The notes under the pieces were generated by a model, which was not told the DNA's origin, ran no database searches, and saw only the letters and a list, made by a program, of their open reading frames with translations. The translations under genes and the position numbers were made by a program. A stretch of DNA of 64,000 nt from Callaeas wilsoni (taxonomy: Eukaryota; Chordata; Aves; Passeriformes; Callaeidae). The first letter of the stretch is position 1; each line of letters opens with the position of its first letter. The stretch lies in the NCBI GenBank assembly GCA_013398955.1, contig VWPU01002083.1, forward strand, positions 558,001 through 622,000, read 5' to 3'. Below are positions 8,931-21,985 of the stretch, in pieces.

Positions 8931-11900
8931 TAATACTTTTTGTTTACTCTAGAAGAAAGTCCAATTTTTCTCTCCTGGAAGCTCTGTATCCCACACTGTC
9001 CACAGCAAGTCTTTGAAATTCAGCAGGGGGACAACTCTTGGATTAAAGATGTGGTTTTTTCCTTAGCCCCCAAGAAATTCCAACTATACTTTTGCTGAGA
9101 CAAAGTGTTTTGAAATAGCCAATTCGCTTCTCGCTAGAAAATTTGGCAATGAGTGCTGATTGAAATAGGAATTTGGAAGACTTGCTCTTTTCTTCCCTCC
9201 TTTCCAAGAAAAAAATCCTTTGCTGCTGGGTGTCCTGGATCTCAAATGTGATGTGTGTTAGCTGATGTGCTAACAGTGCAAGCCTAAATGCTGCTGATGG
9301 TGCACAAAGGACGGGTTACCACAAGTTCTTTGCACAACAAGAAAGCAACCCTTTTAAGGGATGAACAAGAAAATTTTAGGTCACAAAATTAGGCAACTGA
9401 AATATAAGTATTAATAGAAATTCAGGATCCTTTATTAACTGGCCAGCTTAAAACAATACTACACACAGAGTCTTCAATATCAGGATCACACCCACTCCTT
9501 CTTCTCACAACTGATGAAATACTGAGTGTCTGATGAGCACAATTAACATGGAATAGGCTTGAGTTTACCATGGAGACAACACTTCCCCCCCCTCCCCGTT
9601 TTGGTATGTAATATATACATTACCATGTACTTTTTTTCTGCTTTAAGGCAAATTGAGTTTGACATTTATACAAGAAGCAATAAAACTGATGCAGTCAAAG
9701 TATATTCCTAAAACAAGTTCAGCAATGTCTCTTCCAAACTACATTTGAGTTAGTGGAATAAATGCCTTTTCATGTTTGCAGTTGAAGCACCGGCCAATTC
9801 TGCCAAATGGTTTTTGGAAAATTGCCTTCAGAATTGACTTTCCCTGGGGAAGATTTGCTTCTATGGAAAGAGGAGATACTGGGAAAATTTAAAAGAGAGA
9901 GAAAGCAAAAGGGAAGGCAGAGGGAATAGGTTAAAGGCTAACTTTAAACAGGTGGCTCTAGATTTTCTTTGTCCAAATTGTTCTATAATTTTTTATCCTA
10001 ACACTTTCTGGTTAACTACAGCGAATTTCGTTCTAGCGAGAGTAATTCCATGCTAATACACCTTTGCTCTTACCTCAGCTCGGGTTGGGTGTTCTGCTCT
10101 CTGGGCTTCCCAGTTCTCAGGAGCAAATTCAAGTTTGGGAGTCTTGTAATTCTAATTCAGCTTACCTGTCTGGGAGTCCTAAATCATTTAGGATCCCATG
10201 GATTTGCTTCCTCTCATTTAAGAAGGAGAAAGATGGGGGCTTCTTTCAGCAAGTAGTCACTATTAGCTGGCTTGAATAGAGATGCTGGTTTAGACTCCCA
10301 TGGATCACCCAAATTTTCTCACCCATATGAATATGTGTGAAATGGGTGTCCTTTTCTCCAGTTGTCATAATCTATTTTGCTACCTGAACGAGAATGTCTG
10401 CATAAGACAGAGCAGTAGCTGGTGAAGGATGGTTTAGTTCATATATAGCCCTTCTGGGATACTTTACCAGTTGGCAAGCTTTGGGAATCAGCAAGTAGTC
10501 ATCGTTCAGGGAAGGAATCTGCTCTGTTTCATGTGTGTTAAATGCTATTTCCTAGTCCATCTATGGATGACCTGACTGAAGGAAACATATTGCAAATGTA
10601 TGTGTCATATATAATCAAGCCCAATAAATATCTCTGGTAATACATAGCATTTTCCATCTTGCATTTCGGAGGTGAAGCACAAGCAGAATAATTCTGCACA
10701 CATTGCAACACAATGTCTGCCACCCGATGGGGAGAGCTAGAGCAAAGAAGGTTCCAGTGACAATTCCTAAAGTCCTGGTCTGCACCTCAATTTCTGCTCT
10801 GCTCTCTTGGGATCATCCACACACAGGCACGTCCACACTGCCCAGCTGAAGGGTTTTCCCTTTGCACCATTTTCACTTGCAGTTCCTGAACACCCAGAGG
10901 CTGCTGTGACCACAGCTCCAGACTCCTGGAGATTTCCTCTAGGTGTCAAGGTGCATCTCCCTCCTGCTCTTCAGATGCCACAGAGGGGACCGTGCCCACC
11001 CTTGGACTTTCACCCTTTGCACTTCACGTCTTGGGTTTGGGATGGCACCCATGAAACTGATACGAGCAGCTAGGAAAGGAGGAGGGAGTTTATTTTTAAG
11101 CTGCACCAGGCAAACAGCTGCAGCATTTTCTCCATGGCAGAAGAGCTCTCGCAGGTCAGAGGGAGGCCGGTCTTCTTGCCTCCAAATTTCTCCCCTCCAA
11201 AGAGCTCAGCCTTTCAAGACTCCCCCTGTGCAAACCTCCAGCTCATGTGTGCTAGTGAACGTAACTCTAGAGTGTCATGGAGGAAATCAGAACTATTTTT
11301 ATTTTTGGTTGAGTAAACATTTAGCATTTAACAGTCAGGTGTTTATTTCACTTCCCAAACTGCCTCCGGCTCCAGCAATGCTTAGCATGATCCTTTTCTC
11401 AGGGAGGGGGAGAAGAGTTAAATGCTCTCAAAATGGAGAGGCCTGAGGAATCACAAACTTGTATCCACTGCCACACATCCCACCTCAGCCCCCCCCTTCT
11501 TTCTCCAGTCCTCCTTGGAAGGAACCTGACAGGAAATATTTTAGAGGTAGAGAATTTTCAATGAAAATATTATTTCTCCATCTGCCTACGCTTCCGCCCT
11601 CGCAGGTTGTATGGCTAAGTGACATTTAGGAATGTGTATCCTGCAGGCTGCTCGGTCGCCCGTCCTCTCACATGTTGCTTTCCCATCAGAAGCACATCAA
11701 GGCACCAGGTCCTCCTGCCTCCCGAGTGTCACAGGAGACACTTGACCTTCCGGAGCACGTCTGAGCTTTTCGGGTTTATTTCTAACCTCAGTGGCTCCTG
11801 TAACTGAAGGGGCTGAGCCCCGCTCCATGAGCTCCCCACCGCCTTCCTGGGAGGTGCAGGGAAGGGTGGGGTCCACCACTGCACCAGAGCTCTGGGATAA

Positions 11901-14900
11901 AAACCCAAAACCCGTGAAACCTACAGAAAGTTGGCTGATCTTACACGTGTGGAGCTATTCAAACCAGATGCTCGCATGCCTTCCTGCCCACGCTACCTTA
12001 CCCACACTGATCCGTTCCTAGCCCAACAGGAAGCTTCAGTTTTTTGTACCTTGAGCCATTTTCAACAAAAATCATAAGAGGAGAGGGACACACGTGTGCT
12101 GCAATGACCTACAAGAGGCTGCAGTCAGCAAGAGACTTCCCTGCTCCTTCATCCAAGGGCTGCCATGTTGCACTTTTTTCTTGGGCAGGCTAAATTTATC
12201 CCAGATGGTTGGGAAGTGTTAAGGCAACATGGCTTGACAAATAGTGTGTGTCTAAGAGGGAAGAGGAAAATCACGAGGTTAATTTGTTTTGGGAATTAAC
12301 ATTGGGGAAAAAATGAATATTATTTTGACATATTTCAGCTGTCCCACCATCTCCTTTTTGAACTGGTTAATATAAAAGAAAGTGCCCGTTTCTAGTTCTG
12401 TCTTGCTCTCCAACCATGTTTCTCTGGTCAGAACTACACTGTGCTCGGCCCCAAATCACCTGTGTTTAAGCCCCTCATTCCTAAATCTTGGCTTTAATCC
12501 AGCATTCTTATCCCTATTTCTAGCTTATTCCAGTCAAATCTTACCAGTGGTTCTAACAGGGACATGCCAATTTTAATACACATAGGCCTCTCAGAGCAAT
12601 GATCACAAGGAAAGCTGTAGCAGATTAGGGAGGAACTCCTTGCCCAGAACCCAACTGAATCCATCAAGTCTTGGCAAGAGGAAGGCCAGATCCAGAAGTG
12701 TTTTTTGCCTTGGCGTTACTGGAATAAGAATAAAAGTCAAGGTCAGAGGTTTAAAAACTACTTTACTGAGGCAAACTTTTTTTTTTTTAAGCTGAACATC
12801 TCAAACCATATATAAGTGGTTTGATTTTTGAAGAGTTCTGAACACGCCTTGAAAACAGTGAAATCTGCAATGTTCAGCTATTGACTATAAATGTGCAGCT
12901 CAGAGCCCAACAAGCCAAGGATCCTAATGAGACAGAGAATCTGGGCTACCATTTTGATAGGCTCCAGGAAAGCAGGAAATATTGAGCCCAGACTTGCTAA
13001 ATAATAATCACTTTGCCAATGTTTCTGTTTATTTTTCCTTTAACTGCTGATTGCATTTCTTAGCCATTTATTGCCACTTCTCCCCAAGTCCCTTGGCAAT
13101 TACTGTCTTACAAATCGAGCCTGGTCACACTCACACCTGACTTGACAACATAAAATGCTGTGAAAACTGCTAATAGAGGAGTTAACTAAACATTTTAAAA
13201 GTTCCCACCCCTCAAATTACTAATTAATTATATATGAGGCTCAAATCCACAGCCTTATATTAGCATAATTCCATGAGTTTTCGCTGGTCAGATAAACCAG
13301 TGAGATCAGTGTTCCATACACAGAGATTAAGCTTCCATGATATTTTTCCATCAGCAGTGAATTCGCTGCTGCCTGTGCCTGCCCTGAGAGCATGGTGGTG
13401 CTGCTGCTGTGCCACACACTGGACCACTGACATTATTTTGGTTAGGAAAAAACCAAGAAAAGGGCTGGTTGTTTGTACCCCACAGGCTGATGCAGCCGCT
13501 CAGAGAAGCTGAAATAGCTGTGGCAGAGTGGTGGGATCAGAGGAGGGGTCCTGGGGGAGCTTCTCACCCCACATCTAGGCTGTGCTACTTTGCCTCTGTT
13601 CGTGGCTCTTTCACACCCGGAATACATTAGCCAGTGCAATTAAAGTTACAGGAAAAACACATGTTAACAATTTTGTTACTGCAGACTTGTCAGGATTTTA
13701 TTTATTACTTTTTACTCCCTGTGAAATGTGATTATTCATTGGTAAGATTTTGAAGCTTCTTGTAATGAATAAGGAAGAGAAAAATCCCTTTGGTTTGCTA
13801 CACAAGTTCATCAGAAAGGTGATCAGCCACATAAACACATATCCCTCTACTCCTTCCCATACCCATGTATTAGCTCACAGCTGTGTGGATATAGGCTTTG
13901 AGAGCTGAATAACCCATTAATCTCCATGTGGAAAATCAATAAATTGAAAATAATTAGCTGGGTATGAGAAGAAGCAAAGAATCAGACAGCTGTTATTTAA
14001 AGCATGACTTAGGCATGTAGAAACAAGGTATAACAAGACATACAGGGAGCAGAGAAGGGAGGGGGAAAGGACAGGAGGATTTGAAAGAAAGAATGGAGTG
14101 GTGAATGCAGAGGCGCTGAAATATGTGTTTATGTATAACCCATCCTAAGTAGCTCCACACCAGCAGTGTTCTGCAGTGAGGGATGTGCAAGGATCAGCAG
14201 GGCTTTGGGAAAATGCAACTCCCTGGATGAAACTCTTCACTAACAGGGCTGGAAGGGCTCCAGTAGTCACCAGCAATGGAAAAGGGAACAAAATTCCAGC
14301 CACCGTCAACAGGCATTGTCATGATTTTGTTCATCTCCAAGTAGGCAGGCAGCAGGGGCTGCAGCAGGAGCACAGGAGCTGCAGCAAGATGGGCACAGGA
14401 ATCATCCACAGCCACCCTGGGCAGTCCCAGCAGTGCAGACACGGAATGGGGCAGGCACAACATGTCCCTCTCCTCCCTCCTGTTCCGTGTCACACTGACT
14501 TGGTGACAACTGCTGAATAAAAACACTGAGAGAAACAAATTAAGAGAACAGGAAGAATGTGCCTCACCAGTGGGGAGACAAAAACAACAGCATGCTGAGG
14601 CAGATCAGCAATGTACCAAACTGTTCCGAGCTCAGCTATGACAGATGGTCTCATGAAGGGACATTCCAGCTGAGCTCCTCAGTACATTATTTTTAGGCTG
14701 AGATTTAACACCCATGTCTCTGGCCAAACCGAGGATTCTAGGCACTGAAGCACCAGAAACTTTGCAAATTATTTTGCATTTTGTTTATGGTGGAAGCTTC
14801 ATAGGATCCATTATGAGAAAAAATATATAGGATCTGAACTAGAAAACTGCTAGACAAGGTACAACTCCTAGATAGAAACCAACACAGAGAAAATTCCTCG

Positions 14901-17900
14901 CGGAGGCAGAGACCATTAAGAGGGAGAGATTAAAGCCAAAGCTCTACAGGCCATACCCAAGGATGCCCTGAGAAGAATAAATGTTAACTGGAATATAGCA
15001 TTTCGTTTGAAGAAAAAAGTATCTCGCCTTCCTTGCAAGTTGCTGGTCAGAGCATGAGGCAGGTGACCACATCTGCCTGACACAAGACCTTTGAGGGCAT
15101 TACACACTTAATTATCATTTAGTTTAACATTAAATTTGGATTTAACTTCTCCAGGAAAGCCTACCTAGACTTCTGCCAGTCCACCTGAGATGACACAGCA
15201 GTGATGAAGCTCTGCCTCTCTCCAAGGGACTCATGTGCTCACCCACCACCACTCTGTGTGTGGAGAGACATAACATGGAAGGGGATTCCCAATTTCTATA
15301 TTCAGCTAAGCAGGAATAGGACAGCTATCATAAAACTGGAGAGTATGACGGATAGGAAAGGCATCTACTTCCAAGGCTGCTCAAAACTCAAGAATTTCTA
15401 TCTTGAGGCTGACACAACTTTGAGCTCAGATTTCTAGTCTGAGCTTCTAGCTGGAGGCTGTGTACAAAATGGGCCTGTTACCTTTCCCTCTCTGTATCTT
15501 CAAGCACCGGTGAGCAAGTTCTACCACATGCAGTCTCATTAATCTGTTTAGATGAAGGTCAGGAAAGGAGCCACCCAGCTCCGGAATGACTTTGGAGCTG
15601 TGCTTGAGGAAAAGATCCAGAAGCAGTTGTCTAAAAATTAGTGGCTGTTCCAAACCATTGAAGGAACCAAGTTTTCATGTCCTGGTATTTTCATGTCCTG
15701 GTATTGACATATCCCAGATCTGTAGAGGAGGCTGGATTTAATGCAAATTGTCTTGTTAGATTGGAGTTGCTTTATTCATCTCTATGCTCTGCTTTCTCAG
15801 GGTAAAAGTGCTTTTTTCCTCTCTTAATCTCACTTTCACTGACTGTTCAAAGCCTGGAGTTTTTCTTCCACAGCCCTTCAAGCCTCTGAAAATCACAGTC
15901 TAGTTCTTGCAGACCTCTACAAGCATTACATTATCTAGCACTGGGAGGACTGATCCCTTCTGTTCAACCTAATGAAAAGCTTTCTAAATATAACCACTAC
16001 CTTCTTGTTACTCTACGCTATCAACTTGTCTTTCCAGATTTAATGACACATCTATGCCATTTCTTCTCATTTATAGGAACAATCTTGGGGCCTTATCAAA
16101 ATACAGGGCAAAAATCAGGTTTACAATTCTTTAAGTGCAAAATTCATGCCTTGTATGCAGCCTAATGATGGGGGGAGAGAGGTAGCAATGGCATAGTTCA
16201 GATCAAATTGCAAAATCACAGATGTTGGGACAAGTTTTTTTTTCCAACCACTTCAGCCACCCAGACAAGGAAAGGATTCCAATTCCAGGTTGAGGGTTAA
16301 TGCTTATTCTGGGGCTGTTTTAGATAGCGAGAGGAAGGGGAGGTGTTTCATCATCTCCATTTTCTAAATACAGTGTTTCCCAGGATGTTTCATTTTATTA
16401 GGTAGGATGACAGTTTGTTCTGCCTTTCTTTTGATATCCAAAGCTAATGTATTTGCCCTTCTCACTCAAAAGTCTGTATGACTGCACTCGTGTTAAGGGA
16501 GCAGATAAAACCTTGAATCCTTCTACGCTGAAAAGGCTGCTTTTAATAGTTTGGATGGATCTATTTGACTAACTATAGAGAATAGGACAAAAAATATTGG
16601 GTTACAATAGGAAATAAAAGGACTTGTCAGGGAAGAAGAGGATAAAAAGGGCAGCTGAATTATAAGGACAAAGGCTGAGCTAGTTCCCCACTCAGACTCT
16701 GTGCTGTAGGAAATCGGTAAAAATGCAGAAAGAAATCCAACAGGCTCCAGAGAGTAAATAAACCTGTCTGTGATATGTGAACCTCATCAAACATAAAAAA
16801 CAAGGACTCAGAAAGAGGGGGTTGAGGTAAGGACTGGGATGACTCAGGCAAGTAGAAGAATGACAGCAAAGGCTGTATCAGGTTGAAGAAGAAATTTGGC
16901 CAACTCCAGTCAGCTAAAAAATTGTCCCTCAGCCCTCCTCCGTGCCTGAAGAGAGGCTGCTTGGGGGCCAAAGCAAACCTGGGGTTGGGAAGGCTCCAGC
17001 ATCTCTGCTTGGAGCAATAACCATGTCCAGGATTATCCTTTTACTGTGTTTCTACTTCACTGACACTTCAAGCCACCAAGAAAAAATAAAACAGAATTAA
17101 ATTACATAAGAAAAAAAGCCTGGGTTGTAGCAAACCACCAGACTTCTGCTTCTGAAAACCTTCAAACTCCCCCATGCAGTTGTGTCTGGGTGACAGAGCC
17201 CAGGACGTGCTGAAAAGTGCTCCTTGGGAATACAAGTCCAGACAGCTTTGCCAAGCCTGGGGAGCAACAACTGCTCTCCCTGAGCAAGCCAGAGCCCAGC
17301 AGTCTCTCAAAGAGCAGCCAGTGTGAGGCTGTTACTGAATGTACCCTGCTCCTGCCTCCAGCCCCTGGGCAGCAGCACGGCTGCAAGTAGAGTCTTGTGG
17401 TGGAGGGAAGAGAGAGACGGCAGAGCTCCCAGACTGACAAGCAGGTTTTGTGGTTTTGTTTAAGATGCTGAATCAGAGTTTCACCTGGAGGGGGGCAGAA
17501 GAGGATGGCTCGTGGTTGGCAGGTGCCTGCAGGAGCTCTGGGGCTGGCCTATCTCGGAGCCTGGCACACAGCCCCGCTTGGCTGGTTTCTGCTGCTCCGA
17601 AGGGAGGGAACGTCACTGTCAGACCCGAGCGTGCTGGTTCTTGTCGTGTGGCCCTACCAGCAAGGGAAGTCTCCTTTGAACAAATCTGCAGCAATTTGAA
17701 GAGATAATGAAATTCAGCATCCACCCAGGCTGCTAAGCATGCTGAATTGTGAAAGGTTCAGAGCTTAGTTCTGTCCTGCCAAACTGTCCCTTTCTGCCTC
17801 CAAGAGCAGTTGATGGCACAGCCCAGGTCCTGGCAGTCACTTTGTGGGATGAACAGTTGCTCTGTATGACCATGAACGGTACAAACACAAACAGCAGTTC

Positions 17901-19009
17901 TTGGTCATTGAATGCAGAGTGGAAGAGCGTCACACAACCCTGTTACCAGCTCAGAAACAACTGGGCCATAGTCACAGAAAACAGTGAACATCCAAAATGA
18001 GGATGGGCTGGATTTCCATTAGAAGCACATCCGTATTTTGCCCACTGCAGGGAGCACTGGTAGACTTCTCACCGTTTGGCAGCACTTCAATTATTGACTG
18101 CGATGAGCTGGTCTGTAATTTTCTGCCTTTGCCACGGCTCGTTCTTGTCAGTCCGGTCTCGTTGCACCATCGAGGGATGTACCTGTGCTTCCTGCCTGTG
18201 CTGCAGTGCCAGCTCACTAGATGGTGTGCAACTATGCTGCGCTGGGGCTGAGGAAACAAATCAGCGACACGCTGAGAAGAGGAAGTAGAAATAAGATGGT
18301 TTAGCTCAAGGAGGAGAAGGTTAGAGCAGGAGCAATGCCTTCAGGTCAAGATCAGGTGCAGGAGCAAAGCTGGTTGAGGGAAGCCTTCATGGCTCCCAGT
18401 GACCGCAGTATGCCAACTTTATACCAAGCTTCTCGTGCCCTCACTTCCCCGTGTATTAAAATTCACCAGGAAGATAAATAGTTACTTCATTGCCATCTGG
18501 TTTTATTCTGCTAGATAATGTAATCAAGGCTATTCTATACACGAGAAATACCGCTTAACTAAATATCATCCAAAACACAACCTACGGATTTTTGAAAGTC
18601 ACCATTATTTGATGACATTTTAGACTGAAGCAGTTGGACCAAGACAGGGCAGGTTACAAACCAGGCATTTCTCTGCCCTTTCACTATTGCTTGAAAACTT
18701 CCATGAAAGTTCTTTTTTTTTCTAAAAAGTAGAAAAGAAAAAAAGTAGCTGTTGAAATAGAAATTTCTCCGTTTTCTTTGAGAAGCTGCAGTTTGGATTT
18801 AGGCACAATTTATTCTCCAGATTTCAGGAAACTGAAAATAAAAAGAAGAAAAGAAGAAAAGAAATATTTGTATTTGGGTAAAAAGTTGCCCTTTTTTTTA
18901 ATGCAATATCTCTTCCCTGCAAAAATAAGGCATAAATGCAGCAAATACTTTCTGCATTGGCTGAAGTTTTCATTAGGAACTAACAAACACATAAACGAAC
19001 ACGCTCTCT
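8931..19009. other. About 10 kb without recognised features
   Basis: I see no gene, RNA or clear transposon in this stretch apart from one short tandem duplication (15672-15703). It alternates AT-rich parts (9.4-10 kb, 12.7-14 kb) and GC-richer parts (10.8-11.9, 14.2-14.5, 17.2-18.3 kb). The longest frame, 167 codons at 10943-11446, starts at GTG and overlaps frames of similar length on both strands, as expected where GC content is higher. Homeodomain-like TAATTA words cluster at 13216-13232. Old diverged repeats may be present but unrecognised. Confidence 0.4.
15672..15703 (+). repeat. Two-copy tandem duplication of 16 bp
   Basis: The unit ttttcatgtcctggta occurs twice, perfectly, at 15672-15687 and 15688-15703. 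This is a short direct duplication typical of replication slippage, and its perfect identity suggests it is recent. Confidence 0.95.
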
Positions 19010-19112
19010 ATCAAGTTCAGTGACTTGCCCAAAGCCACAAGGAAAAACAGCAAAGCAAAGCACCGAGCACTGAGATCCAAACCCCACACTCGGCTCCGGC
19101 CACTGGGCCCGG
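19010..19112 (-). mobile_element. Old tRNA-SINE relic (MIR-like), minus strand
   Basis: On the plus strand 'cagtgacttgcccaaagccaca' is nearly the reverse complement of the MIR/CORE-type '-GTGACCTTGGGCAAGTCACT-' block. Next comes 'gagatccaaaccccacactcggc', which corresponds to the tRNA-related '-GGGTTCGAATCC-' head. Orientation is minus. This overlaps part of a 153-codon minus-strand frame (19441-18980) that I therefore do not treat as a gene. Confidence 0.55.
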
Positions 19113-19443
19113 CAGATCCCAATTAGCAACAAGAACACGAGATCCACCAAAGATAAGTGGGCCCAGCTGAGTGTCTGACTCTGCTCAGTCTGCCTCGGAG
19201 TGGTTATGTGGCTGGTGCAGAATTTGTCAAACAAGATGTTCACAAAGATCTCCCCGAGCACAGCCAAGAAAAAAATGAAGACAACCCTACCATAAAGTGA
19301 CACATAATTCAGCTGAAGTGAAACACACTCATACAACAGCAGAGAATAACTCATTCCCCTTAGGCAAAACTCATCCAAAAAGCTAATAATGAAAACTGGA
19401 GGACTCCAAACCACTATTTTTACTTTGCAGGCCAGCAGCAAGG

Positions 19444-19572
19444 ATAGCTTATGTGGTTAGCAGCTGACTCTGGAGTTTTATTCTGGTTTCCACCAGTAAC
19501 TCCCTGATTGATCTTGCAGCATCACTGTCCTGAGCCTCAGTTAACTGATCAGTAGGATGTGGGTGTAGGTCG
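19444..19572 (+). mobile_element. Old tRNA-SINE relic (MIR-like), plus strand
   Basis: The order is a tRNA-like head ('atgtggttagcagctgactc', 'ttctggtttccacc'), then 'gattgatcttgcagcatcac', then 'gagcctcagttaactgatcag'. This follows the MIR/amniote-SINE plan of A-box-like head, GACCTTGGGCAAGTCAC and GCCTCAGTTTCC-CATCTGTAA. It lies in opposite orientation to the relic at 19010-19112, about 330 bp away. Confidence 0.55.
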
Positions 19573-19575
19573 GTT

Positions 19576-21737
19576 ACAGAATATTTAAGTCATACATGCA
19601 ATAAATTCAGGATGGGTACAGGTGGGTCTGGATGTTGAGGCACATGCTTCTGTACCTGTTCTCCAGACAGATCCTTGAAATTGTAAAGTAACTCACGTGA
19701 TTTAAGCCTCTGCAAGAAAAAAAAAAGAATACACCTGCAAATATATGGGATGCAGAGTTCAGATTTGCTGGTGTCAGTGGTTATGACTCAGAAATCATGG
19801 GAAAGAGGTCAGTGCCTTAACAATGGCCCATTTTAACATGCACGCTGCTCTATAGCTTGGGAATGGAATACAAATGCAACTCTTTCTTGGAAGGTCATTG
19901 AATTGAGCTGAACTGACCCAACCAGTTACTATTGGCTTGTGGAAAAACCGTGGACAGCAATATTTATGATGATCACCCTGACAGGCTGAATAATTACTTT
20001 GCAGCTAAAATGCTAAAAGCAATGGAGCTGGGTTTTCAAAAGAAGTGAAAGCTTCATCAGAGCTTCCTAAACAAAATAATTGTGAGAAGTAACTGGAAAA
20101 AGGAGCTAGTGGCTGGATTTATGTTAATATATATGTGTGTGTATGTATATGCACAGATATTTCTGTATAGTTGTGTAAAGCCGTGCAGATCAGGAAGGAG
20201 AATAAAGCAATCTCTTTAGACTGAAGGATTCTTCCTGAACCTGTTTATTGCTACTACTGTCATTAGAATTATTATTTCAGTGGTAGCAATCATATAAATA
20301 AACATATTTTCAGGGAGCAGAAATGTAAAAATCAGATGAGTAATCCATAGGATAGAGTACTCAATGTAATATATAGGATGAAATTACAGCTTTTAATATA
20401 CACTTTAAGAGTTAATGAATAGTAAAAATGATGTCATTTTTTCCTCAAGTGTTTGGGGCTAAAGTAAGAATCTGTGCTTTTCGATCAGTTTCCTTACTGG
20501 ATATGGCCCCCAAAATGTTACTGCACCCTTTAACCTCAGCGACTTCTCACATCCAACACACGAAAAGTTTGCGTTGGAGAATTAAGAAGGTGAACTATTG
20601 CAGTGAGTCATCTTCTAAACCTTTCTGGTGTGAGGATAAAACCTTGAAAGGACCATTTTTATACACGCAAATCCCTGCTTATGAGTTACCAGGTTATCTT
20701 TGCTTCAACTGCTAAGTGAGTTTCAGCTCCTCTTGGTTCTCAAATGAGCTGAGACATTTAAAAAAATAGACCATGTTGGGCAAGTGCTGATTTGAAGCTG
20801 GTTCATGAAGTTGAATCCTTTGGTTAATGGATCTTCAAGATGTTTAGATGTTGAAGTTTCTAAATGCCATGTTCACATAGGGACCACAACTGCCCATGCA
20901 ACAGTGCCAAATGCACGGGTAAGTGCTACGATGTGGAAACCCCTTCTAGAGCAGGTGCGTGACCAATGCGTGTCTGTATTGCCATGAACACCCTCATGAA
21001 AATGTGATCCTCCAGGCTCAGCCAGTTTGAATAATCAATAGCTATCTTCATCCTCAGGTGCCTCTCTAGTGCAATGGCTAAGAATTTACCACAGGCTCTT
21101 AGTGCAAGTCCAAAGCCGCATCCTGTCCGATCACACCACACTGCAGCAGCCCTCCCAGGAGCACTTCTGTTTCATAAAGGGATTTCCTTCAGTGCTGGTT
21201 CACAGACCACTCCTTGCTGTGCTTTAGAGCCACCCTTCTCAGCAGCTGCAGCAGCAGATAGATAATCACTGCTCAGGAAATAACCATTGTCTGAGTTTCG
21301 TGACAAGCACCACTTCTGTGTATTCATGAATGCCACAAAACCACTAAGCAGTCAGGTTAAACAGAGATACTCTGGACACACACGTCAGCCAGACTCTATG
21401 TATTTCTGGGGTTATTTTTGCAGGTTTTAGGTTTGAGAGTAACTTAGGTTACTAAAGTCTCATATGCCAAACTCTGCTCTGGTCTTTGGCTTTAAATATC
21501 ATTCCCAGCTTCCTGGGCACTTGCAGGACACAGAGGAGAAATATTCCTCTGATAGATTTGGCAGGAACCTGTTCTATCAAAGCCTACAGAGGTGGGAGAA
21601 TAAAGCTAGAGCTTTCCAAATCTGGATCCAGAGAGACCCAGCAAATCTGCCGGGCTCTCAGAGATGGAAATACAGAAACTTCCTTGGGTGGTGAGTAAAT
21701 GGGACAAGAGCTCAGGATGACTTCATCCTTTTTTCCC
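19576..21737. other. Unassigned non-coding DNA
   Basis: No gene is recognised. It includes a short AT/GT-alternating patch at 20127-20152. Frames at 20428-20715 (95 codons) and 21464-21694 (76 codons) have no identifiable domain. The 3' part near 21738 grades into a SINE relic. Confidence 0.4.
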
Positions 21738-21985
21738 ATTATTACCAGGTATTCTGTAATAGCACTTGCAGGCTATAACTAAGACTGGGACCTGCTGTGC
21801 TTGCACTTGTATGGACAGGCAAGTAGACACTGCTCTTGCCCTGAAAGGTTTAGACAGAGATCATGAAAGCAAGAAGATTTCAGGCTTAAAGACAGTATGA
21901 CAGACAAAAAGCAGCAAAAGAGGGTAGTGAAGTGACTTGCTCAATGTCAGGAATACATTGGAAGTCTTCTTCTGCCTGTTCTGCC
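21738..21985 (-). mobile_element. Old tRNA-SINE relic, 3' two-thirds, minus strand
   Basis: Read on the minus strand, the element shows 'cattgagcaagtcacttcac', then 'ctaaacctttcagggcaagagcagtg', then 'aagcacagcaggtcccagtc', and ends 'gtgctattacagaatacc'. This follows the amniote SINE layout of GGGCAAGTCACTT, TAAACTCTTTGGGGCAGGGACTG, AGCACAATGGGGCCCTGATC and GGCGCTACTATAATAC. It is the most complete SINE relic here. Diverged but colinear over about 240 bp. Confidence 0.6.

Noticed and set aside
10943..11446. 167-codon plus-strand frame
   Set aside because: GTG start, no recognisable domain, overlapping alternatives of similar quality.
18980..19441. 153-codon minus-strand frame with hydrophobic segments resembling a membrane protein
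   Set aside because: Its C-terminal part is a SINE relic read in frame; the hydrophobicity comes from T-rich codons.
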